A stretch of DNA of 64,000 nucleotides, from assembly GCA_036346355.1 (NCBI GenBank), contig CM070591.1:20320001-20384000 (forward strand). Direction: 5' to 3'. Shown in pieces: positions 55,360 through 64,000 of the stretch. The DNA is from Rhipidocladum racemiflorum. Lineage: Eukaryota; Streptophyta; Magnoliopsida; Poales; Poaceae. A model generated the notes under the pieces. That model did not search any database. It was not told the origin of the DNA and saw only the letters and a program-made list of their open reading frames with translations. The first letter of the stretch is position 1. Every line of letters starts with the position of its first letter. The position numbers and the translations under genes were made by a program.

Positions 55360-56139
55360 TTTTTTTTGCGAAAATAGCCACGCAACGAATGAAATAGCAA
55401 AAATAGCCCCTATACAGTAGTATCCAGCAGAGCCAGTCTGCGCGATAATTTTTTTAAAAATTTTCTAGTCAGGTCCCACGGATCCAGTCCACTGGATAAT
55501 TTTTTTTTCATTTTTTTTAATAACCTCCTGCGGACGGGATCCGCTGGATCTCTTTTTTTTTTAAACCGGTCGGCAATAAAAATTAGTTAAAAAATCACGC
55601 ACAATACCTCTAGCTCTTTCATTCCGCTGTAGGTAGTGGAGTGCTGTGCCGGTTTTTTCTTTTTTCCGATTTCCTTTTTTTTTGCTTTCTCTGATTTTTC
55701 AACAGGAATTGATTCAAATGAAAATAACTATCGCTATACAACTCCAAGTTTAATGAGACAACTTTCTAAATTTATGTAAAATCATGTGGATTATAAATAT
55801 GCCAAAAAATCTTAATTATGATGATTGTACAGTAAACGATGTTCAAATCAAGATAAATTCGGATTTTCTAGATTATGAAGAAACCATGTAAACCATGGCT
55901 CCAAAGATTAAGAAAAAAACTTGTAAATTTTTATTAAGGGATAAGGATTAAGAATTTCTCAGAAAAAGTACTATGTTCCATGCAAATTTAAATAGTTGAA
56001 ATCAAGTTTAGGTGAAGACCCTATTATGTATTATGAAGAAACTATGTAAACCATGTCTCCAGAAATCGTGAAATAAATATCACTTGTTCTTAGGGTCTTA
56101 AATGTCCTATTTTTGCAAAAAATATATAGGAATTAACTC
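55360..56139. other. Unassigned AT-rich sequence
   Basis: No coding frame and no recognised repeat, apart from two related words ATTATGAAGAAACCATGTAA and ATTATGAAGAAACTATGTAA near 55875 and 56033. Confidence 0.35.
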
Positions 56140-56735
56140 AGTTGACAAAACCAAATGACTATAAGAAGCCTCGCTTTCATGAAACACGAAGCTTTTTCGG
56201 CAACCCTTAAGATACCTTGTTCGAATGTATTTATTTAGAAGAATAGGGGCATATTTGCTCTTTGATATGTGGACTACTATATTTTGGAAAAATAATTTAT
56301 TTACACCTTACTCTGGAGATAAATTCTAGTAGCGCAATAACCCTAACTATTATAGTTGACGAAAAACGATAACGCTTAAGCCTTTTCGGCAGGCCGTAAA
56401 ATATCATCTTTCAATGTATTTTTTTTGAAAGAATGTGGCAGATTTAATGTTTGATGTATGGACTACCATATTCCGAAAAAATATTTAATTTATACCTTTC
56501 TTTGCATGTAAAATGTATTAGCGCAATAACCCTAAGTATTATAGTCGGGAACAAACCATAACGCTTAAGCCTTTTCGTTAGCCCGTAACATATCGTGTTG
56601 GAAGGTATTATTTTGTAAAAATGGATGAGATTTGGCATTTAATATATGGACTACCATATTATGGAAAAATATTTAATTTATATTTTTCTTTGCATCTAAA
56701 ATGTACTAGTGCAATAACCCTAACAAGGGTGGAAG
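56140..56735. repeat. Tandem repeat, about 190-bp period, about 3 copies
   Basis: The landmarks CTTTTTCGG / CCTTTTCGG / CTTTTCG occur at 56192, 56381 and 56571. GTGGACTACTATATT or ATGGACTACCATATT, GAAAAATA and GCAATAACCCTAA recur with the same spacing. Copies differ by roughly a fifth to a quarter of positions, so this is an old or fast-diverging array. Confidence 0.75.
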
Positions 56736-56944
56736 AGGGAGATACGAGAGAGGTCGATTCACAAATAAGATGTTAGTGACGAAAATAAGGTAGGCCACAC
56801 TCTTTATTACGGCTTAAAACTAAAAGCGGTAGCACGAAACAACAACGGAAAAAATGCTCAAATATACAACAGGAAAATACATAATAGCAAAAATATACAT
56901 CACGGGGAAAAAATTTGCAGACACTACTACAGAAATGTACATCA

Positions 56945-57570
56945 GAATCGGTTCTTTTTCGTCATCACAATCGGTTCTAGTAGCGATAGAAAGTCTAATG
57001 ACAGAGATGAGGAAGCCTTATCACAGTCGGTTCCGGAACGATAGTAATTATTACTAATCACAATCGGTTCTTTGTTGGAAACCGATTGTGATGAGTAAAT
57101 TATCACCATCGGTTCTTGATTGAAACCGATTGTGATGTATTATTACAATCGGTTCTTGTTGGGAACCGATTGTGATGATGATAGTATCACAATCGGTTCT
57201 TGTTGGGAACCGATTGTGATGAGACATTATTACAATCGGTTCTGTCCGGAACCGATTGTGATAAACATATTATCACAATCGGTTTTTGTTGGAAACCGAT
57301 AGTGATGAATCAATTATCACAATCGGTTCTTGTTGGAAACCGATTGTGATGAACTATTATTACCATCGGTTCTGTTAGGAACCGATTGTGATAATCATAT
57401 TATCACAATCGGTTCTTTTTGGGAACCGATTGTGATGAGTAGTATCACAATCGGTTCTTGTTGGGAACCGATGGTGATGAGTATAGTATCACAATCGGTT
57501 CCCGACAAGAACCGATTGTGATGAGTATAGTATCACAATCGGTTCCAACAAAGAACCGATTGTGATGGTG
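56945..57570. repeat. Left subterminal repeat array of CACTA B
   Basis: About 16 near-palindromic units of the form ATCACAATCGGTTC ... GAACCGATTGTGAT, each 30-40 bp with a short loop such as TTGTTGG, separated by ATGAGTA-like linkers. Individual units can fold back on themselves. Confidence 0.92.
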
Positions 57571-57574
57571 CTGA

Positions 57575-57700
57575 CCATATCACATTCTTCACAGTATCAC
57601 AGAACATTCACAATATGTTATCACAGAACATACATCACAATCTCTAACACATTATCACAGAACATACATCACAATGTAACACATTATCACAGAACATTCA
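57575..57700. repeat. Short ATCACAGAACAT repeats
   Basis: Several spaced copies of TATCACAGAACAT and ACATCACAAT next to the subterminal array of CACTA B. Confidence 0.7.
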
Positions 57701-58052
57701 TGTAAACATCCAAGCATATCGCATTCAAGATACATCGATCACATTCCCAATTTACATTATATATTGACTAGTAAGAGCCTGGCTGGTCTTTAAATCTACC
57801 ATCCTCCACTATAACTTCGGCCCAGCACTAACCGCATATGTGGTCTCGTAATTTCTTGAGATCCTTGTTGCTTAGGCTCTTCCGGGGGATATCAAGGTCC
57901 TGCAAGAAAGTTTTAAAATTTCTTGTTGGAAACCGATTGTGATGATATATTATTACAATCGGTTCTTGTTGGAGACTGGTACTATTATGCATGTAAACAA
58001 ATATCACATTGGCAACAGATATTGACAGTAGTGCAAATAATCCGTTCTATAC

Positions 58053-58616
58053 CTTAGGAAAAAGATTTGAGCCGCCGACTAGAATCAGCATGTGATGCAT
58101 CACGTAAAAGCCGCACAGGTCATCACACCCTTGTTGATGACACTGTGAACAAAGAAACTTAAATTAGGAGACGAATAATAGGTGTGAGAAAGAAATCCTA
58201 TGATGGACACTTGTACCTTGAAGCGCTTCCACTCTAATTTGTTGCCTCGTTTATCATTGTGCCGGCCCCCTTCGGCAATGTAAGAAAAGAAAGCCCTACA
58301 TACATTGGAGAGATGTCATTGAGGTAAAAAATATCTAACGTAGTTCAATATGTACAGTGTTAGGTTAGAGGAATGTACTTACTTCTCCAAAATAGGCTGG
58401 ATCGCTGTAGTCCATCGGTCTATTTTCGAGCGAGTTAAATGTGTAGACTTTGTTTTCACTCGGAACAACCACAAGTAGAACCCAATGGTTGCTTATTAAA
58501 CGGTACACAATGCAAGAAAATAAGTTCATATACGGTTTACGTGTGTACAAGTAATTGAATTTTATAGTAGTACATACTCCTGGTGGTACGGGAACAGAAT
58601 GAAGTCCTTTCGCCAA
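58053..58616 (-). pseudogene. Ulp1-like protease part of the CACTA B gene
   Basis: Minus-strand exons: 58365-58616 contains SNHWVLLVVVPSENKVYTFN (catalytic His), where the usual catalytic Asp position reads FNSL, Asn instead of Asp. An exon at about 58217-58280 encodes NDKRGNKLEWKRFK. The exon 58053-58142 (after CACAG, before GTATAG) encodes CHQQGCDDLCGFYVMHHML with the Gln and the catalytic Cys. Unless I have misplaced the Asp, the protease would be inactive. The family is peptidase C48. The protein is the C-terminal half of the second CACTA gene. Confidence 0.65.
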
Positions 58617-58699
58617 AGATGCAATGCCTCGCTTGATGTATCCTGCAAGGAATTCGATTGCAACCTAGCCATGGTCGCAGACACCATCTCGGGTCGACA

Positions 58700-61037
58700 A
58701 ACCCGACAAGGTGTCGACCCGTCACGGCCCGCTGCCTCATTATCCTACAAGTCATGTGAATTGTTCAAAAACATAATACAAAATCAATAAATTATCGTAG
58801 GGATGAGTATGATGCGATACTCACAACGTCCAAAGATCGTCACAAGAGAAATATCGATGGCTTTCAAGCTGTACAAAAGAACAGATCCTCAAAACTCATG
58901 GGAAGATACCATCCTCCTGGCGGTGGAAGTGTCCCCTCGATACTTCACATTGAAATCGATGACAGGCTCGGCCTCATGTGACTTGTCAATGTACCATCCG
59001 TAGCAAGCGAGTGCACAAGCCTAAAGCATTCAATTCATTACTTGGGAGAAAAGGTTTTCCAAGTACGAACAGCTTAGAATCATGAGGGTCCTCTGTGGTA
59101 TCGGACAACTTGGACTTCTTCACAGAGGGATTCTCCGAGCTCTCTTGTGGATTTTTCATCAGCGTGCTAGTAGACCTTTATGCGCACCAAATTGCACTCT
59201 GGTTAGGAGCCGGAGAAGTTGTAGGTGCAGCTGGAGGAGCAGGTGCAGTTGCAGGAGCAGGAGCAGGTGCAGCAACAGGAGCAAGAGTAGGTGCAACAAG
59301 AGGAGCTAGAGCAGGTGCAGCAGGAGCAGGAGCAAGTGCAGCAGCAAGCGTAGGAGCAGTGTGGAGCGAACCTGTAAACCACATGCATATGTAACAGGAT
59401 GTGTTGCAAGAATGAAATGATGGACAAGATGCGGGTTTTATACCTTTTGCACTACGATACCCGTCGTGGGCCACTTGATGAACGACATCCGTGCTTGCCC
59501 GAGAGTGGTGATATCTTCGCTCGGGGAACTCCAAGCGCATGAGATAGGAAATCATCGTGGACATAGTCCACTTGCACCCTCATGTAGCCCTTCCCCAAAG
59601 GTGTACCATGCACCGTGTCATCCTCCTTGCTTGGAAATGCAACCCCGCGTCCGACCTCAATGCATAATCCGTCTTCGATCAAGAGTAGCTGGCACTTGGC
59701 AGGATCCTACAAGAAGTGCGCAACTTGATCATAATCTTTGTTGTGCGCAACTTGATCATAATCTTTGTTAGCTTACTCATGTACATTTTACTCAGAAACA
59801 CTTATTACCTTGAAGTGGGGACCGGGCTGATCATTTCTGGAAACGCAGCTGGTGGGGAGTATCACAGACGCGGCTACATGACCTTGACTCTGGGAGATCA
59901 TCGCCATCATCTCAGCCTTTAGGCGCTCCTCACGTATAATCCATGCCTCCTCCATCTCCTGCCTCATCTCCTGCCTCATCTCCTCCTTCACCTGGGCCCT
60001 TAAGCGTGCCTCACGTGCTTCCCATGATCTTGATCTGGCACTAGAAGCGCTCTCCTCGTGGAAGAAGGACCTCTTCGTATGCCCCGCACTATGCAAGCAC
60101 CCGACCCTTATGATCGGGTTTCCCAATTGCCGAAGACAGGATGTCCCTTGGCCCTTGGGTTTCAAACGTTCCTTGCTCTTTTTGCTGGCTTACCTCCTCC
60201 TACAGGAAGCGGATATAAGTTAGTGCTAGAATACAATGGGAAGGGTCAGCTGCAATGTACTTAGTTAGATGTCTTACGATGGTGGAGACGATCTGTGCGG
60301 TCGCAGGGTTTGGAACCACAAGCTGACCGTCGGAGGTTTTCTTTGTCCTCGCTAATACCCGATCAGCGTGCCGCTCCTCACTTATGTGCATGTAAGGCAT
60401 CGTTGTCCCGGAGTTTGCACACTCCTCGGCTTGTCGTGTCCACTCGCCTTCTTCCCTACATAGCCGGAACCGAGGTGATGCGCGTGTGTGTTATGCCTCA
60501 GATAGCGATGTTCCTCTGTCTCGGCTCCTCCGCCTCGGGCAAATTCCTCACCCTTATGAACTCCTCCCAAACCTCAGAGTAACAAACGGATACCTTTGGA
60601 AGGAGTACGGCTTTTCAACACGTACTCGCGCATGCATGATAACCCTGAAATGCCTCAAAGCCACACCCATTCTCTGCAAAGCGCACTGCCTCGCATTGAT
60701 TTCATCTTCCTCTGGTATAATCCATTTCCCTTTAACTTCATCCCACAGTAGGTTCTTTTGCTCGTGGCTGACTTCCTTCCTCCAAATCCTTAATTGTGAT
60801 CGGCACTCTCTCCCTCACCAATTGGCCGAGAAAAGAGGAGTAGCGCCCTTAGACTTGCCAGACCCGTGCAAACTCCCGTGGCATTAAAGTGGACAACCTG
60901 CGGAGTTCTCCTGTGGCCCCTTTACTCGGTCCTCGGCCCTTCGACCTTCTTGGGAGGCGCGGAGGAGCAGCTTCTTCTCTCTCTGGCGTTGAGCCGGTGC
61001 TCTCTCTTTGCGACATACTAGATTTTTTATATGGCAA
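58700..61037 (-). pseudogene. Transposase_24-like part of the CACTA B gene
   Basis: Minus strand. It may start MPYKKSSMSQRESTGSTPER at 61037. Family-like stretches follow: VKGKWIIPEEDEINARQCA near 60700-60745, the NTHAHHLGSGYVG motif near 60470-60510, a coiled coil EMRQEMRQEMEEAWIIREER near 59915-59975, and HGTPLGKGYMRVQVDYVHDD near 59555-59615, then an Ala/Pro repeat region (59215-59360) leading toward the Ulp1 exons. Introns and frame changes are not all resolved, and there are probable stops between 60570 and 60850. These proteins accompany grass CACTA elements. Their exact role is not known. Confidence 0.55.
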
Positions 61038-61137
61038 ACCTAAACTTCATGAGAGAAAGCAATTCATATATCCGACATGATTATATTTCACATAAGCGAT
61101 GACTCCTAATCTCTAATTAGGTTAGGCCCTAATCCCA

Positions 61138-61341
61138 TTCGAGGATATGTGATTCGGGCACGTTCCTAAGCTCTTGTACAACTCCGGAGAAAATTTGGCG
61201 ACATCTCATTGTTCTCCAAATACACGTCTCGACAACAGGTCGAGAGGGTGTGTATTCAGAGAACACCAGGGAGATGCTTCCAAAACTTTCTCTGGAGTTG
61301 TACAACAGCTCAAGAACTTGCCCGAACCACATATCCTCGAA
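61138..61341. repeat. 204-nt imperfect hairpin in CACTA B
   Basis: The left arm begins TTCGAGGATATGTGATTCGGG and the right arm ends with its complement, CCCGAACCACATATCCTCGAA. The arms pair over about 95-100 bp, with roughly four of five bases matching, to a centre CTCGAC-AACAG-GTCGAG near 61236. It lies just upstream of the likely start of the CACTA B gene (minus strand). It could be a fold-back duplication, a small-RNA source or part of the 5' UTR. Confidence 0.8.
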
Positions 61342-62465
61342 CTGTCCAAAAAAGTGGACAATTCGAGACTGCTAATTTATAAATATGACATTTTAGCATA
61401 TTTATAAACAAGCACTCTCGAACGGGAGACACATAGGTTACGCAACCTAAACTCTAGCATTGATCATATTAATTTTATCAACGCAATAATTCCATGCAAA
61501 TTAAATAACCATGAATAATCATTGTTAATGAAGCATATGCGTAAATACCAACACAAGATATTTAATAAAATGAAAGTAAACATACTCATAATCAGGTATT
61601 TAAACATATGTAAAACAATGAACAATAAATGAGACATAACAACTAGCACCTTTGAATCTTTACTGAACTTTTCCTTTAATTGGAGCTCCATATGACAACA
61701 ATACTTTTGTGATATGCTAGCAAAACTATTAAAATTATACATTACAAAAGTATTTGACAATTCAAATCCACTTTAGCATGTATCATGTATCATGTATCAT
61801 GTAGTCAATCTATATATTTTACATGTTTTAATGGGCAAAGTTTCAAGGTTGATCACATGGAGCTCTCGATGACTAGCTATTTACCTCTAAGAGCAGTTAT
61901 GGTTTGCAAACAAGAATGTTATCTACCTCTAAGAGCAGCTTATTAGTATCGCATCGGTGTAAAGGCCAAACCGATGTCACCCAGATGTTGCACCATCGCT
62001 ACCATAGCTCTTCTCCTTGAATCTGATATTACAAAGTAATATGGAATCAACGTGATGTTGCAGTAGATGATATCATGAAAGAGGTCAAGAATTGAAATAG
62101 AAGCTACATTGTGCAAATAATGTGAGAGAGTTACGGCAGCATGCATAACAATAGTGCGTTGCTATACAAATAGTAGAATGACTAAGTCGTTCAGCCATGG
62201 CCCATGGGTTGCAGATTCTGTATAAGCTTTGTGCAAATAGCATCTTAATTAGAAAAGCACATGATGGGCATCAGGCAACAGAATCGTCGGAAGAACAAAG
62301 TTTGTTCTCAAATAATATGGCATCTCCTCATGACATGATCTATACTCTACTTTGCGCTGCTAGCCCAAACATTTGCTGTTGGAAAAAACACGAGATAGAC
62401 ACTCCGTATAAAATAATTGTCTGGCCCCAATTGCTTATAGCTGAAACTACAGGTGTTTTGCAGAT
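61342..62465. other. AT-rich 5' flank of the CACTA B gene
   Basis: No coding frame with recognisable content. Short ATCATGT iterations near 61780-61800 and a duplicated CTACCTCTAAGAGCAG near 61885 and 61923. Where a TNP2 gene might be expected, none is visible. Confidence 0.4.
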
Positions 62466-62471
62466 GTATCT

Positions 62472-62595
62472 ATCATGTATCATGTGCCAGCTCAAACAAA
62501 TCCTGAACTGAATTAGTAGTAACTAGCATAATGCCTTATGATCATGTATCATGTACCAGCTCAAACAAATCCTGAACTGAATTAGTAGTAACTAG
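62472..62595. repeat. 55-bp direct duplication
   Basis: Copies at 62472-62526 and 62541-62595, differing at one base (TGTGCC against TGTACC) with a 14-bp spacer, so a recent local duplication. Confidence 0.85.
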
Positions 62596-63174
62596 ATTAA
62601 TTGCAATTGCAGGAAGAGTGATCTAAACACTTTCATTTGATACTACAAAACTGATGTTTAGTTAGCCTGACATACAAAATTGAGTTGAAATTCAGTATAA
62701 AATTCAGTATACAAAATAGATTAATTGCAACTGTGTTTTTATATAAAATTCAGTATACTACAAAAGTGATCCTGAGCATATGCTTCATGGAAACGGTGCC
62801 AGTAACCGCTTTTATTTGATAGTTGATGCTAATTTTACAGTGCTTCTTCCCGTTCAGTTCCATTTTAAGGCATATGTACTGAAGTGCCGGAAGAGAGTAC
62901 AGGGACGTCTCTGAAATGTGTGTGAGCCTCTGAGGCTACACTCCATCAGGCACATTCCTGCCTGACTACACTACCCAGTTTTCCCCCAATCTGGTCGCAT
63001 GTCAATCCGGTTGACCTACAGTTGCATACGTACGTGCTGAGCAAGAACCATAAAGGACAAGTGATCCACAAGCTAGGAGCTCACCTTCCCTTACCCCAGA
63101 CCGAAGGAGGAAGGAGGAACACGCTCCGGCCGGGCTGGAGGAAGACCGGCCAGAGAGGCGCCGGCTGGGGACAG

Positions 63175-63745
63175 GAGCACCGGTTCTTGCGGAGGAGCTT
63201 GGGGAGGAGGCGACGGCCGGGGCCGGAGCTTGGGGAGGAGGCGACGGGGCCGGGCCTTGCGGAGGAGGTGGCGGGGCCGGAGCTTGGGGAGGAGCTTGGG
63301 GTGGCGGGGCCGGGCCTTGCGGAGGAGCTTGGGGAGGAGGCGACGGCCGGGGCCGGAGCTTGGGGAGGAGGCGACGGGGCCGGGCCTTGCGGAGGAGGTG
63401 GCGGGGCCGAGCTTGGGGTGGCGGGGCCGGGCCTTGCGGAGGAGCTTAGGGAGGAGGCGACGGCCGGCCGGAGCTTGGGGCGGAGGCGACGGGCCGGGCC
63501 TTGCGGAGGAGGTGGCGGGGCCGAGCTTGGGGAGGAGCTTGGGGTGGCGGGGCCGGGCCTTACGGAGGAGCTTGGGAGGAGGCGACACGGGGCCGAGCTT
63601 GGGGCGGAGGCGACGGGCCGGGCCTTGCGGAGGAGGTGGCGGGGCCGAGCTTGGGGAGGAGCTTGGGGTGGCGGGGCCGGCCTTGAGGAGCTTGGGGAGG
63701 AGGCGACGGCCGGGGCCGGAGCTTGGGGCGGAGGCGACGGGGCAG
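63175..63745. repeat. GC-rich minisatellite in CACTA B
   Basis: Irregular head-to-tail copies of GGAGCTTGGGGAGGAGGCGA and GGCCGGGCCTTGCGGAGGAG, giving open frames on both strands (Gly/Glu/Ala-rich on plus, Pro/Ala/Ser-rich on minus). In the minus direction it could be the start of the CACTA gene's leader or first exon. Openness of both strands is a by-product of the repeat. Confidence 0.85.
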
Positions 63746-63829
63746 CCGGCGGCACAGAGGGAGTAGCCTTTAGGTTTTAGGGAAGAGATGGAGCTATGGG
63801 GATGGGGATAATGTTATATGGGTAGTGTT

Positions 63830-64000
63830 GCAATCGGTTTCCATACGAAACCGATACTACTAATAGAGATATTACTATCGGTTTTAATAAAAAACCGATA
63901 CAAATAATATATATTACTATCGGTTTCCATACGAAACCGATGCAAATAATTCTGATATTACTGTCGGTTTTATTAAGAAAACGATACAAATACTAATAGT
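63830..64000. repeat. Right subterminal repeats of CACTA B (to window end)
   Basis: Alternating ATCGGTTT and AAACCGAT words in facing pairs (for example ACTATCGGTTT ... AAAACCGATACAAATA), similar in layout to, but different in exact motif from, the left array at 56945-57570. The terminus itself lies beyond the window. Confidence 0.75.

Larger units (their letters stand above)
56922..64000 (-). mobile_element. CACTA (En/Spm) transposon B, right end off-window
   Basis: The left end is CACTACTACAGAAATG, preceded by AGA (56919-56921) as a possible 3-bp duplication half. A dense subterminal array follows at 56945-57570 and a second subterminal array starts near 63830 and runs to the window end. 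The gene inside is on the minus strand and has Transposase_24-like and Ulp1-like parts. I see no TNP2 transposase in the visible 7.1 kb, so the element appears non-autonomous. Confidence 0.82.

Noticed and set aside
56945..57570. CRISPR-like array of regularly spaced palindromic repeats
   Set aside because: Units are abutting hairpins with short similar linkers, not repeats with unique spacers. They sit at a CACTA terminus in a plant genome and match the known subterminal-repeat design.
63022..63780. 252-codon Gly/Glu/Ala-rich open frame on the plus strand
   Set aside because: It is produced by the GC-rich minisatellite, which is open in several frames on both strands. It has no recognisable domain and the resident gene of the CACTA element is on the other strand.

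Overview
The window is a plant nuclear intergenic block, almost certainly from a grass (Poaceae). The reasons are Stowaway- and Tourist-type MITEs, CACTA elements with CACTACTACA termini and subterminal repeats, Tekay/Del and Tat Ty3/gypsy elements, and intron-containing sequence. I see no rRNA or tRNA gene, no operon, no CRISPR array and no intact host gene. Nearly every coding stretch belongs to a transposon, and most are broken. Layout, left half: 1-9974 is a minus-strand Tat-lineage gypsy element (5' LTR at 9337-9974, 3' end off-window) with gag, protease, RT, two RNase H domains and integrase, plus a plus-strand antisense multi-exon reading region at 1-2735. It is inserted 83 bp inside a minus-strand Tekay-like element (Tekay-A) whose 5' LTR is 10058-13548. 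A complete CACTA element (15443-25200, target duplication CTA) carries a broken TNP2 transposase, a Transposase_24/Ulp1-protease gene, captured exons of a Tudor-like host gene and an internal Stowaway MITE. From 25204 to 30900 lie small non-autonomous DNA elements: two hAT-type MITEs, a long inverted-repeat element, a GGGCTGTTTGG MITE, a Tourist MITE and a Stowaway MITE. Right half: 30936-46130 is a full-length minus-strand Tekay element (Tekay-B) with 4,577-bp LTRs, target duplication AGAGC, an intact 1,228-codon protease-RT-RNase H-integrase-chromodomain frame, a badly broken gag and a degenerate extra reading frame upstream of gag. It sits in the remnant of a hAT element. 47668-53237 is a plus-strand LTR (LTR-C), split by a 3.3-kb hAT transposon (48404-51710, 8-bp duplication CCAACATG) and followed by a tRNA-iMet primer site, a short leader and a broken NB-ARC (NLR) fragment. 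A probable copia LTR (54104 to about 55359), a 190-bp tandem repeat and a second CACTA element (56922 to beyond 64000, genes on the minus strand) complete the window. Most interesting observation: the LTRs of Tekay-A, Tekay-B and LTR-C each hold a small exon-like segment of 72, 63 and 81 nt, all multiples of three. Each starts after a TAG acceptor, ends at an AG|GCAAG (GC-type) donor, and is open in the same phase with acidic content. In Tekay-A and Tekay-B it continues in phase into an acidic, stop-terminated second exon about 255 nt before the LTR end. This looks like a short spliced gene wholly contained in the LTR. I inferred it by reading the sequence and have not tested it.
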